Below, piece after piece: positions 42,535 to 56,013 of a DNA stretch of 64,000 bases. A program made the position numbers and the translations under genes. Position 1 is the stretch's first letter; each line of letters starts with the position of its first letter. The stretch comes from Draconibacterium mangrovi (GTDB lineage Bacteria; Bacteroidota; Bacteroidia; Bacteroidales; Prolixibacteraceae). The notes beneath the pieces were generated by a model. The model saw nothing but the letters and a program-made list of their open reading frames with translations. It searched no databases and was not told the origin of the DNA. The stretch lies in the NCBI RefSeq assembly GCF_010586825.1, contig NZ_JAAAGB010000005.1, forward strand, positions 1-64,000, written 5' to 3'.

Positions 42535-43257
42535 ATGCAAATCAACGTCTTTATTCCATGTTTTATCGATCAGTTTTATCCTGAAACGGCAGGAAGTTTT
42601 GTAAACCTGCTGGAAAAGGTGGGGTGCGATGTGAAATACAATCCAAAACAAACCTGTTGCGGACAACCTGCATTTAATAGCGGGTATTGGAAAGAGGCAA
42701 AAACTGTAGCCAAAAAATTTCTCGATGATTTTGAATTGGCAAACGTTGTGGTAGCACCTTCAGCGTCGTGTACAGGCTTTATTCGAAACTATTACCATAA
42801 ATTGTTTGAAGATGATGAGGAGTTGCTCAGAAAGACGAATAAGACCCGGAAAAAGGTGTTCGAGTTTACCGACTTTTTGGTGAATCATTTAAAAGTAACT
42901 GAACTTGGAGCTACTTTCAATCATAAAGTTACGTTTCACGACTCGTGTGCCGGTTTGCGCGAATATGGTATTAAAGAAGAACCCCGGAAATTATTAAGTG
43001 AAGTAAAAGGTCTGGAGTTAATAGAAATGGAAAAGCTCGAGACCTGTTGTGGTTTTGGGGGTACATTCGCAGCTAAATTCCATAACATTTCAACGGCAAT
43101 GACCGAGCAAAAGGTTGAACATGCATTAAAAACAGGTGCAGAGTATATTGTATCTACCGAAGCTTCGTGCCTGATGAATATGGATGCCTACATTAAAAAA
43201 CAAAAACTACCTATTAAAACAATTCATTTGGTGGATGTACTTGCATCTCGCGGCTAG
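42535..43257 (+). CDS. LutA/YkgE-type (Fe-S)-binding protein
   Basis: The 240-residue protein has two copies of the cysteine-rich CCG domain. The first is around CCGQPAFNSGY (about 42-52), with SCTGF further on. The second has DSCAGLREYG (about 140-149) and ETCCGFGGTFA (about 168-178). LutA works with LutB and LutC in L-lactate oxidation; glycolate oxidase and heterodisulfide reductase subunits carry the same domain. No lutB or lutC is next to it, so it is either a lone gene or the partners are elsewhere. The cytoplasmic Fe-S protein identity is firm, the lactate role inferred. Confidence 0.8.
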   Translation: MQINVFIPCFIDQFYPETAGSFVNLLEKVGCDVKYNPKQTCCGQPAFNSGYWKEAKTVAKKFLDDFELANVVVAPSASCTGFIRNYYHKLFEDDEELLRKTNKTRKKVFEFTDFLVNHLKVTELGATFNHKVTFHDSCAGLREYGIKEEPRKLLSEVKGLELIEMEKLETCCGFGGTFAAKFHNISTAMTEQKVEHALKTGAEYIVSTEASCLMNMDAYIKKQKLPIKTIHLVDVLASRG

Positions 43258-43589
43258 AAACTCGATGCTGAATCCTTGATACTGGATTTTTGATTCTTCG
43301 TGTAACTCTGTGAAATAATAAACTGCCAAATTGTTAAATTGAAAACTTGTAGCTGGATGCTAGATTCTGGCTACTCTTAACTGAAGTTTGAAACCCGTAA
43401 AGCCATTCTGCCTAAACAACTCAACGTTCTTAACATGATTCTCATGACTTGATACTTGATTGTTCCTGCAGCTTCTTTGTTAAATTGAAGAACTGATCAC
43501 TGGAACTGTGACTAAATATTTTTTCTGCAACTTGAAACCATTAATAACTCTAACAACTCGTAGCTAGAAGCTCACCGCTAGCCGCTACA
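43258..43589. repeat. Degraded intergenic repeat cluster
   Basis: No gene. The sequence has pieces similar to the cluster at 4981-5225, such as CTTGATACTGGAT, CTAGATTCTGG and AGCTAGAAGCT, in a looser order. It is probably an older copy of the same repeat family. Confidence 0.5.
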
Positions 43590-45413
43590 TTAAAACATCT
43601 GCATGCCATGTAATTTCTTGTAGCGCCCGCCAAGCTCCATTAATTCCTCGTGTGTGCCTTGCTCTACAATTTTACCTTCGTGTAGTACGCAAATCAGATT
43701 CGCATGCTTAATTGTAGATAAACGGTGTGCAATAACCAGCGATGTGCGGTTTTTCATCAGGTTTTCCAATGCTTCCTGTACCAGTTTTTCCGATTCGGTA
43801 TCCAAAGCCGAAGTGGCTTCATCCAATATCAAAATTGGTGGATTCCGTAAAATGGCACGGGCTATAGAAAGGCGTTGCTTTTGTCCGCCCGAAAGTTTAT
43901 CGCCACGGTCGCCAATTATGGTGTCGTAACCATTTTCTGTTCCCAGGATAAAGTCGTGCGCATTGGCAATTTTTGCTGCCTGTATCACTGCTTCGTCACT
44001 AACGTTATCAACGCCAAATGCAATGTTGTTTCTTATGGTGTCGTTAAATAAAATGGGTTCCTGGTTTACGTTTCCAATCAGCTTACGTAGCGATTTTAGT
44101 TTCAGGTCGCGAATATCGGTTCCATCCACTTCAATATTCCCTGAGGTAATATCCCAGAAACGCGGCAAGAGATCAACCATGGTGGTTTTTCCGCTACCCG
44201 AAGATCCTACCAGCGCAACGGTTGTTCCTTTCGGAATATTCAGGCTTACATTCGAAAGTACTTCTGCTTTGTTGTAAGCAAAAGTTACATTCTTATAAAC
44301 AATATCTTTTTCGAACGACTCGATGTTTTTGGCATCTTTCTTATCAACGATGGTAACTTCTGCTGAAAGAACGTGATCGATACGTTGCATCGATGCCAGT
44401 CCTTTTTCGACGCTGTAAAGTGCTGTTGAGAAGGCTTTCGCCGGATTGATGATTCCGTAGAAAAACACCATGTAGCCAATAAATTCTGCAGCAGTGAGCG
44501 ACGAGTCGTTTCCGCCAAGAATGATTCGACCACCATACCACAAAACAACAACAATAACAATGGTTCCCAGAAATTCACTGGCCGGGTGTGCCAGGTGACG
44601 GCGCCACATCAAGCGGTTCATGATCAGCCGGTAGTTCTGGTTCTCGTTTTGAAAACGTCCGATGGCTTTTTCTTCGGCATTAAACGATTTAATAATCCGC
44701 AATCCCGAAAGATCTTCTTCAATAATCGATAGAATTTCACCCAGTTTATTTTGCCCTTTGGTCGACACACGTTTCAGGCTGCGGCCAATTCGCCCGATAA
44801 TTAACCCGGTTATTGGTAACATAACAAACACAAACAAAGTTAGCGACCAGCTCATGTAAATCATTACACATAGATAAACGATTATCAGAATCGGGTTTTT
44901 AATCATCATCCCCAGCGAGTTGGCAACCGAGTTCTCCACTTCCTGCACATCGCTGGTTATACGGGCCATAATATCACCTTTTCGTTCTTCCGAAAAATAA
45001 CCGAGCGGCAAACCAATTATCTTCTGGTAAATAAGCGCGCGGATGTCGTAAACAACACCGTTGCGTAAGGCTATAAGTACAAAATCGGCCAGGTAGGTAA
45101 AACCAACTTTAAAAAGTGTGGCAATTACCAAAATTAAACCAATAAGCAGCAACGAATCCTGTTCGCCGTATTTAGTAATGAATGAGCTGATGTAATAGTT
45201 TACATTGTTAGTTATTGAATCGGCAGTAAGGGCCCATTCCACTTTTTCGGTTACCAGTTCTTTTGTTTTAAACAAAATATCGAGTGCCGGGATAAGCATA
45301 GCAAACGAAAAAGTTCCGAAAAGTGCACCTAAAATATTGTAAATAATGTTCATGACGACTTTCCCCCGGTAGGGTGGAACAAATCGTTTCATGAGTTTTA
45401 AGAAGTCTTTCAT
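43590..45413 (-). CDS. MsbA-like ABC exporter (fused permease-ATPase)
   Basis: The 607-residue protein has six membrane helices within about 20-330 and a C-terminal ATPase domain (about 350-600) with Walker A GSSGSGKTT, signature LSGGQKQRLS and Walker B ILILDEATSALD. Half-transporters of this type work as dimers and export lipids or peptides; the MsbA-like form flips lipid A core. Substrate is inferred only. It is on the same strand and 68 bp downstream of purB and may be cotranscribed with it. Confidence 0.85.
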   Translation of the reverse strand: MKDFLKLMKRFVPPYRGKVVMNIIYNILGALFGTFSFAMLIPALDILFKTKELVTEKVEWALTADSITNNVNYYISSFITKYGEQDSLLLIGLILVIATLFKVGFTYLADFVLIALRNGVVYDIRALIYQKIIGLPLGYFSEERKGDIMARITSDVQEVENSVANSLGMMIKNPILIIVYLCVMIYMSWSLTLFVFVMLPITGLIIGRIGRSLKRVSTKGQNKLGEILSIIEEDLSGLRIIKSFNAEEKAIGRFQNENQNYRLIMNRLMWRRHLAHPASEFLGTIVIVVVLWYGGRIILGGNDSSLTAAEFIGYMVFFYGIINPAKAFSTALYSVEKGLASMQRIDHVLSAEVTIVDKKDAKNIESFEKDIVYKNVTFAYNKAEVLSNVSLNIPKGTTVALVGSSGSGKTTMVDLLPRFWDITSGNIEVDGTDIRDLKLKSLRKLIGNVNQEPILFNDTIRNNIAFGVDNVSDEAVIQAAKIANAHDFILGTENGYDTIIGDRGDKLSGGQKQRLSIARAILRNPPILILDEATSALDTESEKLVQEALENLMKNRTSLVIAHRLSTIKHANLICVLHEGKIVEQGTHEELMELGGRYKKLHGMQMF

Positions 45414-45481
45414 ATGATGAAGACAGAAGATGAAAGCCGGAAGCCGAAGCTGGCATTCCGGATTAAAAATCTTCCTTATTT

Positions 45482-46834
45482 TTAAAAAATTCCTGTGTAG
45501 TTCTGTGGTGTAATCGCTTTTAACTCTTCTTTTACAGAATCACTAACGTCCAAACCATCAACAAAATTGTGGATAGCCTCTTTGTTAATCACCTCATTTT
45601 TACGGGTCAAATCTTTCAAGGCCTCGTAAGGATTTGGGAAAAACTCGCGACGCAAAATGGTTTGAATTGCTTCGGCAACCACTGCCCAGTTATTTTCAAG
45701 GTCTTTTTCGATGGCTGCAGTGTTGATCAGCAATTTGTTCAAACCTTTCAACGTTGATTTGATGGCAATTAGCGTATGACCAAACGGAACACCGATAAAA
45801 CGGGTAACGGTTGAGTCGGTCAGGTCGCGCTGTAAACGCGAAACCGGAAGTTTCTGTGACAGCTGCTCAAAACCTGCATTGGCAATGCCAATGTTTCCTT
45901 CCGAGTTTTCAAAATCGATCGGGTTAACTTTATGTGGCATGGTTGATGAACCCACTTCACCTTTTTTAATTTTCTGCTTGAAGTAATTCATGGAGATGTA
46001 ACTCCAGATATCGCGGTCAAGATCAAGAATGATATTATTGATACGTTTCAATCCATCAAAAATGGCGCTGTGGTTATCGTAGTGCGAAATCTGTGTAGTG
46101 AATTGCGAACGGTTCAATCCCAGCTTGTCTTTCAGGAACTTGTTGGCAAAATCTTCCCAGTTAATATCAGGATAAGCTACTAAGTGTGCATTAAAGTTAC
46201 CGGTAGCTCCACCAAATTTTGCATCGATAGCAATTGATTTAAGCTGAACCAACTGCACCATAATACGCTCTAAAAATACTTTGATCTCTTTACCAACTTT
46301 TGTTGGTGAGGCCGGTTGTCCGTGTGTTTTTGCCAGCATTGGAATATCTCTCCATTCTGAAGCCAGTGTCAGCAGTTTTTCGATCAGCTCCTGCAACAGC
46401 GGGTAATATTCCTCTTCCAAGGCATCTTGTATCGATTTTGGGATGGCGGTATTATTTGCATCCTGCGAGGTAAGCGCAAAGTGAATAAACTCTTTGTATT
46501 TAGCAAGTTCCAGCTTGTCAAATTCTTCTTTTATAAAATACTCAACAGCTTTTACATCGTGGTTTGTCACACTTTCAATGTCTTTTATGCGTTGTGCATC
46601 TTCCAGCGAAAAGTTTTTGTGAAGCTCACGAAGTTTGTCCAGTTTATCTGCAGGAATATCAGCAAGTTGTGGCAAAGGAATTTCGCAAAGGGCGATAAAA
46701 TATTCAACTTCAGTAAACAAACGGTATTTTATCAGGGCGAATTCGCTGAAGTATTTTCCCAACCCTTCTACTTTGTTACTATACCTGCCGTCAACCGGCG
46801 AAATTGCTGTTAATGTATTAAGTTCCATTGTCAT
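45482..46834 (-). CDS. purB: Adenylosuccinate lyase
   Basis: The enzyme acts twice in purine synthesis, removing fumarate from SAICAR and from adenylosuccinate. The 450-residue sequence has the N-terminal TAISPVDGRYSNK typical of the E. coli-like PurB subgroup, TSQDANN, KTHGQPASPT and the fumarase/aspartase signature GSSTMPHKVNPIDFE with the catalytic Ser. The minus-strand -7 box TAAATTTG (46852-46859) lies just upstream. purT is elsewhere in the window, so purine genes are not clustered. Confidence 0.95.
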   Translation of the reverse strand: MTMELNTLTAISPVDGRYSNKVEGLGKYFSEFALIKYRLFTEVEYFIALCEIPLPQLADIPADKLDKLRELHKNFSLEDAQRIKDIESVTNHDVKAVEYFIKEEFDKLELAKYKEFIHFALTSQDANNTAIPKSIQDALEEEYYPLLQELIEKLLTLASEWRDIPMLAKTHGQPASPTKVGKEIKVFLERIMVQLVQLKSIAIDAKFGGATGNFNAHLVAYPDINWEDFANKFLKDKLGLNRSQFTTQISHYDNHSAIFDGLKRINNIILDLDRDIWSYISMNYFKQKIKKGEVGSSTMPHKVNPIDFENSEGNIGIANAGFEQLSQKLPVSRLQRDLTDSTVTRFIGVPFGHTLIAIKSTLKGLNKLLINTAAIEKDLENNWAVVAEAIQTILRREFFPNPYEALKDLTRKNEVINKEAIHNFVDGLDVSDSVKEELKAITPQNYTGIF

Positions 46835-47028
46835 TACTTAGAATTAAGCTGCAAATTTATAAAATTAAGCGGACTAGCTATTTGGCAGCCGAATGAATTT
46901 AATATTCTTTAACCGCAGCGCAGGTTTGCGATTGTATTATTTACTGAACATGAGTTTTTAGCTTTTCTGAATCAGACATTAATTGTAATTTGTTTTTTGT
47001 ATTTTGGAACTTGAAAAAAATCAATGCC

Positions 47029-48429
47029 ATGAAGCTGAAAAATTTCTGGATTTTGTTATTTGTACTCGCCACTTTAGCTGCTTTTACGCAGGAGGTCAAT
47101 AAGAAAAAAGTATTTCTTCTGAATATCAAATCCGAAATTACCCCTGGCACACGACGCCAGGTGAGCCAGGCTTTTGCAGAAGCCGATTCGGTAAAAGCCG
47201 ACGTGTTTCTAATTCACATGAATACTTATGGCGGCACTGTTGTTGATGCCGATTCTATACGCACACGAATTCTACAAAGTAAAATCCCGGTTTATGTTTT
47301 TGTCGACAATAATGCGGCATCGGCAGGAGCGTTAATCTCCATTGCCTGCGACGGTATTTATATGCGTCCGGGAGGAAGTATTGGTGCTGCAACGGTGGTC
47401 AATCAAACCGGTGCAGCAATGCCTGATAAATACCAGAGTTACATGCGATCGACCATGCGGGCAACGGCTGAAGCACACGGAAAAGATACAACGATAACAG
47501 CCAACGGTGATACAATTATAGATTGGTTTCGAGATCCGAGAATTGCCGAGGCAATGGTGGATGAGCGAATCTTTATTGAAGGCGTTTCAGACACCGGGCA
47601 AGTGCTTACGTTTACACCATCGGAAGCGATGGAAAATGGTTTTTGTGAAGGAACAGCCGAAAACGTTAATGAAGTGCTTCAGCAAATAGGAATTGATGAT
47701 TATGAGTTGTTTGAATACGAGCCATCTTTTATTGAAAAGATCATCGGTTTTCTGGTGCATCCAATGGTATCCGGCTTATTGATTATGGCAATAGTGGGAG
47801 GTATTTATTTTGAAATGCAGTCGCCGGGAATCGGTTTCCCGCTGGGAATAGCAATTTTGGCTGCCTTGCTTTATTTTATGCCGCTCTACCTCGAAGGACT
47901 GGCCGAACATTGGGAAATTGCGCTGTTTATTGTCGGGCTGATACTTATTGCGGTGGAAATATTTGTTATTCCGGGCTTTGGAGTTGCCGGAGCCCTGGGA
48001 ATATTGTTTGTTTTTGTTGGCCTGGTTCTAAGCCTGATCGATAATGTAAACTTCGATTTTGAAGGTGTTGAGATGGAAGGTGTTGGGAAGGCAATTGCCA
48101 CGGTAGTAATCGGCGTGTTTAGTGGTTTTGTATTGGCGCTTTACCTCGGGAAAAGAATGTTTACGGCAGAGCATGGCATGTTTAAAAACTTTGCTTTAAA
48201 CACAGTTCAGCATGTTAACGAAGGTTTTGTTAGTGTTGAAACCAGGCTTTTCGACTTAAAAGGCAGGAAAGGTATTGCGCAGACCGTTTTGCGCCCCGGA
48301 GGAAAAATAAACATTGAAGGCGAAGTTTACGATGCTGTAGCTGTTACCGGTTTTATTGATAAAGATGAAAAAATAGTGGTTACCAAAGTTGAAGCAACAC
48401 AACTATATGTGGAGCTGGATGAAGAATAG
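47029..48429 (+). CDS. NfeD-family membrane-bound serine protease
   Basis: A signal peptide (about 1-21) is followed by a ClpP/S49-like protease domain with the catalytic Ser98 in NAASAGALI. Four to five membrane helices (about 238-345) and a C-terminal NfeD OB-fold (about 385-466; GIAQTVLRPGGKINIEGEVYDA) come next. Long NfeD (NfeD1b-type) proteins cleave stomatin-like partners; no slipin gene is adjacent here. The ATG at 47029 precedes the signal peptide; the frame begins with TTG at 46990. Convergent with the phosphate permease gene. Confidence 0.88.
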   Translation: MKLKNFWILLFVLATLAAFTQEVNKKKVFLLNIKSEITPGTRRQVSQAFAEADSVKADVFLIHMNTYGGTVVDADSIRTRILQSKIPVYVFVDNNAASAGALISIACDGIYMRPGGSIGAATVVNQTGAAMPDKYQSYMRSTMRATAEAHGKDTTITANGDTIIDWFRDPRIAEAMVDERIFIEGVSDTGQVLTFTPSEAMENGFCEGTAENVNEVLQQIGIDDYELFEYEPSFIEKIIGFLVHPMVSGLLIMAIVGGIYFEMQSPGIGFPLGIAILAALLYFMPLYLEGLAEHWEIALFIVGLILIAVEIFVIPGFGVAGALGILFVFVGLVLSLIDNVNFDFEGVEMEGVGKAIATVVIGVFSGFVLALYLGKRMFTAEHGMFKNFALNTVQHVNEGFVSVETRLFDLKGRKGIAQTVLRPGGKINIEGEVYDAVAVTGFIDKDEKIVVTKVEATQLYVELDEE

Positions 48430-48448
48430 ATTTTAGTAATCGCTTTTG

Positions 48449-49486
48449 TTAAAGATATCCTGCTTTATCAGCCAGGAAAGTTAATAGTAAGCACAATCCA
48501 AATGAGATACACGGAGCAATTACCCACATGGTAAAGAACCGTTTAACCTGTGTTCTTTTGAATATATTTTTAGTTCCAAGTTTTGCAACGCCAATACCCA
48601 AAATTGCTGCAACATTTAATTGAACCAGAGAGGTAGGAACTCCCTTCGTCAAAGAAGCAAACAGTAAAAGACTGGCAGAAATAAAGGCTATAATAACTGC
48701 TTCGAACTTGCCAAAAAGCACAATTTCTTTTCCTGTATTCTTTACTATTTTATGTCCGAAAATTGAACTGCCTATGCCAAAACTTGGAGCAATGATCAGG
48801 GTCGATAACATCATTATCAGTATAAAATTACTATCAACTGAAATATCTAATTCGTTTGCCGTCATTATGGCAATCGGACCGGCGGCATTAGCCACATTGT
48901 TGGCACCAATTGCAAAGGCAACATACAACGACATTAAAACTAAAATGGTATTGTAAACAGGTTTAAGGTTTTCGTTTTGGGCCCGCGGCATGGTTAAACC
49001 TCTTCGACGCATGGGCTTATACACATATTTTCCGATTAAAAGACTTAGAAAAAATGATGCAACAGGAAGGATGAACCATGTTGGAATGATCTCAACAAAA
49101 AGTTTCTGAGTATTCAGATCGTGAAAATAGAGGGCAGGTGCTGTAACCGCTAAAACCGTTGCCTGGCTGGTTGATTGTGGAATTCCGGCAAGGTTGGCGA
49201 TTACCAGCGAAAACGCAATGGAGAAAAGAATGATTGATACCAGTGTGAATGACATCAATTCTGGATTTAGCAATCCTTTACCCATGGTAGACGCTGTTCC
49301 TTTTCCGGCAAGAAAAGCGCCCAGGAAAACCATTATTCCGAATAAGCCGGGGATTAAACTTTTTCTGATCACATTGGCTCCGTACGCAGCTGAAAAAGCC
49401 GGTGCTGTGCCACTTCCACCCATTGTCATAGCTAAAATCATAGCTATGATATATGGTATCAACAGCTGATTAAAAATCGGTGACAT
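48449..49486 (-). CDS. Inorganic phosphate transporter, PiT family
   Basis: The 345-residue protein has about ten membrane helices. The PiT repeat signature occurs twice: MGGSGTAPAFSAAYGANVI near the N-terminus and AIGANNVANAAGPIA near residue 195. It transports phosphate, coupled to protons or sodium, at low affinity. It lacks the long central cytoplasmic loop of some family members and has no PhoU-like partner gene next to it. Confidence 0.85.
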   Translation of the reverse strand: MSPIFNQLLIPYIIAMILAMTMGGSGTAPAFSAAYGANVIRKSLIPGLFGIMVFLGAFLAGKGTASTMGKGLLNPELMSFTLVSIILFSIAFSLVIANLAGIPQSTSQATVLAVTAPALYFHDLNTQKLFVEIIPTWFILPVASFFLSLLIGKYVYKPMRRRGLTMPRAQNENLKPVYNTILVLMSLYVAFAIGANNVANAAGPIAIMTANELDISVDSNFILIMMLSTLIIAPSFGIGSSIFGHKIVKNTGKEIVLFGKFEAVIIAFISASLLLFASLTKGVPTSLVQLNVAAILGIGVAKLGTKNIFKRTQVKRFFTMWVIAPCISFGLCLLLTFLADKAGYL

Positions 49487-49645
49487 GTTAAAAATGTTAG
49501 TTGCTAATCTTTTAATTCAAAATCCGTTGCAGATTTCTATGATCGTCAGCAAAGACAAGCATGGCGGTCAGGAAAAGAGCGGCGGTTAAGGTTTATTTTA
49601 TGGCCGCAATTTAGTATAAATATTCTTTCGGTGTTTAACCTATGT

Positions 49646-50182
49646 TCAATGTTTTAAGCGATAAAACATGATTTCCTCCGTGTCGTTGGGTAAAGTCACG
49701 TGTTTTGTAAAACGCATTCCGAGTTTTTCTAATAGTCGTTGCGAGCGCAGATTATATTTCGCAGTAATTGCAGTTATATTCTTGATTTTAAAATCTACAA
49801 TCCCAGCTTTTTTTAGTCTTTCGGCAGCTTCAAAAGCATAACCCTGGCCTTCAAATTCCGGTAGAAAGGCAAAACCAATATCGATTCCTTCCAGTCCTTC
49901 GCGGTCAAATAGACCGCAGGTGCCGATACTGGCATTGTCCGTTTTTCGGATGACCACGTAGTTCCCGTAGCCTTCCTTTTTTAGTTGAGGGTACATTTTC
50001 TCACGAATATAAGTACGTGCTTCATCTGCCGAGTGAATACCCCGCTCGCCAATATATTTCAACCAATTTTCAGAGCGGAACAAACGAAGAATAAAAAGTG
50101 CATCACTTTCCTGAACCGGGCGAAGAATTAAACGTGGTGTTTCAAACGTGAGGTAGCTTTTACCATCAATAATAACCGACAT
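49646..50182 (-). CDS. GNAT-family N-acetyltransferase (RimJ/RimL-like)
   Basis: The 178-residue protein has the RimJ/RimL form: FETPRLILRPVQESDA at the start, then GLFDREGLEGIDIGFAFLPE, the acetyl-CoA pocket EGQGYAFEAAERL and RSQRLLEKLGM. It moves an acetyl group from acetyl-CoA to an amine. The substrate, ribosomal protein or small molecule, cannot be read from the sequence. It stands 60 bp downstream of the dienelactone-hydrolase-like gene on the same strand. Confidence 0.85.
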   Translation of the reverse strand: MSVIIDGKSYLTFETPRLILRPVQESDALFILRLFRSENWLKYIGERGIHSADEARTYIREKMYPQLKKEGYGNYVVIRKTDNASIGTCGLFDREGLEGIDIGFAFLPEFEGQGYAFEAAERLKKAGIVDFKIKNITAITAKYNLRSQRLLEKLGMRFTKHVTLPNDTEEIMFYRLKH

Positions 50183-50242
50183 AATTTCTGTTTTTGTAAA
50201 GAAACAAAATTATGCCGGAAGTTCGAGAGGAGAGCAAAGGTC

Positions 50243-51130
50243 TTAGACCAGTTTTTCTTTGAAAAAGTCGATGGTTCTGCTCCAGGCAAGTTTTGCCGCA
50301 GCTTCATCATAACGCGGAGTCGTATCGTTATGGAATCCATGGTTTACGCCCGGATACATATGTGCCGTGTATTCTTTATTGTATTTTTTCAGTGCTGCTT
50401 CATAATCCGGCCAGCCTGCGTTTACGCGCGTATCGAGCTCTGCAAAATGCAACAGTAGCGGGGCTTCAATTTGTTTGGTTTCTTCTTCCGAAGGCTGTCC
50501 CCCATAAAATGGCACGGCGGCTTTTAAATCGGAAACTTCAACCGCCATCATATTCGAAATCCAGCCGCCAAAACAAAAGCCAACTACGCCAATGTTACCA
50601 TCGCATTCGGGGTGCGATTTCAGATAGTCAAAGGCAGCAATAAAGTCTTGCAACATTTCAATTCTGTCGCGCTTGCTTTGCATGGTACGCCCATCATCGT
50701 CGTTTCCGGGATAACCGCCCAGCGGGCTAAGCGCATCGGGTGAAACCGATATAAAGCCTGCCAGTGCTGCACGTCGGCCAACATCGGCAATGTGTGGATT
50801 TAAACCACGGTTTTCGTGTACAACAACAATTCCGGGTAGTTTGCCGGAGTTGTCTGTCGGACGCGATAATTGGCCACTGATTTTTCCTCCGCCTTTTGGC
50901 GAATTGTATTCAATGGTTTCCGTTTTTAATCGGGCATCATCTGCTTTTATCTGAATTTTGTCCTGGTAGTTGGGCATAATAAAACTCATAAGCGACGAAA
51001 CGGTTAAACCCCCAACGGCATAGGCGGAAAGTCGTTCAACAAACTTTCTGCGATCGATTCGGTTGTGAGCATAGTCATCGTAAAGGTCGAAAACCTCCTG
51101 GCTAATTTGTTCTTTCTTTATTGATTTCAT
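50243..51130 (-). CDS. Dienelactone hydrolase family protein, YghX-like
   Basis: The 295-residue alpha/beta-hydrolase has the nucleophile elbow GFCFGG with Cys, the catalytic Asp in AELDTRV and His in VNHGF, the normal dienelactone-hydrolase triad. The N-terminus has a hydrophobic stretch (about 35-50; AYAVGGLTVSSLMSFIM), preceded by RRKFVERL, which looks like a degenerate Tat/secretion signal, as in YghX-type proteins. The natural substrate is unknown. An N-terminal cytoplasmic-looking helix precedes the signal-like part, so localisation is uncertain. Confidence 0.85.
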   Translation of the reverse strand: MKSIKKEQISQEVFDLYDDYAHNRIDRRKFVERLSAYAVGGLTVSSLMSFIMPNYQDKIQIKADDARLKTETIEYNSPKGGGKISGQLSRPTDNSGKLPGIVVVHENRGLNPHIADVGRRAALAGFISVSPDALSPLGGYPGNDDDGRTMQSKRDRIEMLQDFIAAFDYLKSHPECDGNIGVVGFCFGGWISNMMAVEVSDLKAAVPFYGGQPSEEETKQIEAPLLLHFAELDTRVNAGWPDYEAALKKYNKEYTAHMYPGVNHGFHNDTTPRYDEAAAKLAWSRTIDFFKEKLV

Positions 51131-51283
51131 TGTTAGTTATTTATATTCAAATAACTGTTGGGGATTTCGCTTTGTTCAAATGCTGGATTAGATTTTCATA
51201 CTACAAGTCGCTTTCTGTTTCAACAAAATGTTAGTAAAACGGAGTTCGATACTGGTATTAAAATGTACTATCGTAAATAAATC

Positions 51284-51291
51284 TATTTTTG
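51284..51291 (+). promoter_or_regulatory. -7 box of purT
   Basis: TATTTTTG matches TAnnTTTG, 29 bp before the chosen ATG of purT. No TTTG -33 box was seen at the right distance. Confidence 0.45.
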
Positions 51292-51320
51292 CGGCATCAA
51301 AAAAAACTGAAAAAACAGGG

Positions 51321-52511
51321 ATGAGCACAAAGGTAGTTTTAGGAACAAAATTTTCGCCGTCGACAACAAAAGTAGTTTTGTTGGGATCAGGTGAATTAGG
51401 AAAAGAAGTGGTAATTGAATTTCAGCGTTATGGCGTGGAAGTGATAGCGGTTGACAGTTACGAAAATGCGCCTGCCATGCAGGTTGCCGATCGTTATTAT
51501 GTAGCCTCAATGCTGGATGGCGAACGATTGGCAGAAATTATCAGAACCGAAAAACCGGATTATATCATCCCGGAAGTGGAAGCCATTGCCACCGACAAAT
51601 TGTTGGAGTTGGAGCAGGAAGGATTTCATGTAATTCCAACGGCTAATGCCACACGATTGACCATGAACCGTGAAGGAATCAGAACTTTGGCGGCCGAAGA
51701 ACTCGGGCTCTCTACTTCGCCATATAAATTTGCCGGATCGAAAGAAGAGTTTGAAGCCGCGATCGAAGATATTGGATTTCCTTGTGTGGTGAAACCGATT
51801 ATGAGTTCGTCGGGTAAAGGACAAAGTGTGGTGAAAAGTGCTGCCGATATCGACTATGCGTGGAATTATGCCATGCAAGGTGCCCGCGGAAACAGCGACC
51901 GTGTAATTGTAGAAGGGTTTGTTGATTTTGATTATGAAATTACCTTGCTGACGATCAGTCACGTTGGGGGAGTATCATTCTGTGAGCCGATTGGACATCG
52001 TCAGGAAGGTGGCGATTATCAGGAGTCGTGGCAACCACAAGCCATGTCGGAAAAGGCATTAACAGAAGCACAGCATATTGCAAAAACCGTTGTGGAAGCA
52101 CTTGGCGGCCGCGGTTTATTTGGAGTGGAATTCTTTGTGAAAAACGATACCGTATATTTCAGCGAGCTTTCGCCACGTCCGCACGATACCGGAATGGTAA
52201 CGATGATTTCGCAGGACTTGAGCGAATTTGCCTTGCACGTAAGAGCGATTCTTGGTTTGCCCATACCGAACATCAAATTTCACGGACCATCGGCAAGTAG
52301 CGTGATTATGGTAAAAGGAGAATCAAAACAGGTAGCTTTCTCTAATCTGACAGAAGTTTTGAGTGAGCCGGATACGCAAATGCGTTTATTTGGTAAGCCT
52401 GAAGTTAAAGGCGAACGCCGGATGGGAGTTTGCCTGGCAAGAGCAAACTCGGTGGAAGAAGCCCGTGAAAAAGCCAATAAAGCAAGTAGTTCGGTTGTTG
52501 TACAGCTATAG
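51321..52511 (+). CDS. purT: Formate-dependent phosphoribosylglycinamide formyltransferase
   Basis: The enzyme uses formate and ATP to formylate GAR in purine synthesis, the folate-independent alternative to PurN. The 396-residue ATP-grasp protein has [20 protein letters not shown] at the start, the central [26 protein letters not shown] and [15 protein letters not shown] motifs, all typical of PurT. The ATG at 51321 is chosen; the frame to 51228 is extended by about 31 residues without family similarity. It ends at a strong terminator. Confidence 0.95.
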   Translation: MSTKVVLGTKFSPSTTKVVLLGSGELGKEVVIEFQRYGVEVIAVDSYENAPAMQVADRYYVASMLDGERLAEIIRTEKPDYIIPEVEAIATDKLLELEQEGFHVIPTANATRLTMNREGIRTLAAEELGLSTSPYKFAGSKEEFEAAIEDIGFPCVVKPIMSSSGKGQSVVKSAADIDYAWNYAMQGARGNSDRVIVEGFVDFDYEITLLTISHVGGVSFCEPIGHRQEGGDYQESWQPQAMSEKALTEAQHIAKTVVEALGGRGLFGVEFFVKNDTVYFSELSPRPHDTGMVTMISQDLSEFALHVRAILGLPIPNIKFHGPSASSVIMVKGESKQVAFSNLTEVLSEPDTQMRLFGKPEVKGERRMGVCLARANSVEEAREKANKASSSVVVQL

Positions 52512-52532
52512 TGTGCAATAGGATATAAAAAT

Positions 52533-52566
52533 AAAAACCGGCTTTGAGGAACAAAGCCGGTTTTTT
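52533..52566. terminator. Terminator after purT, also facing the GH2 gene
   Basis: AAAAACCGGCTTTG AGGAA CAAAGCCGGTTTTTT; strong stem with runs on both sides. Confidence 0.9.
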
Positions 52567-52593
52567 AATGGTTTAGATTAAAGTCTGCCTTTT

Positions 52594-56013
<3,420 letters not shown>

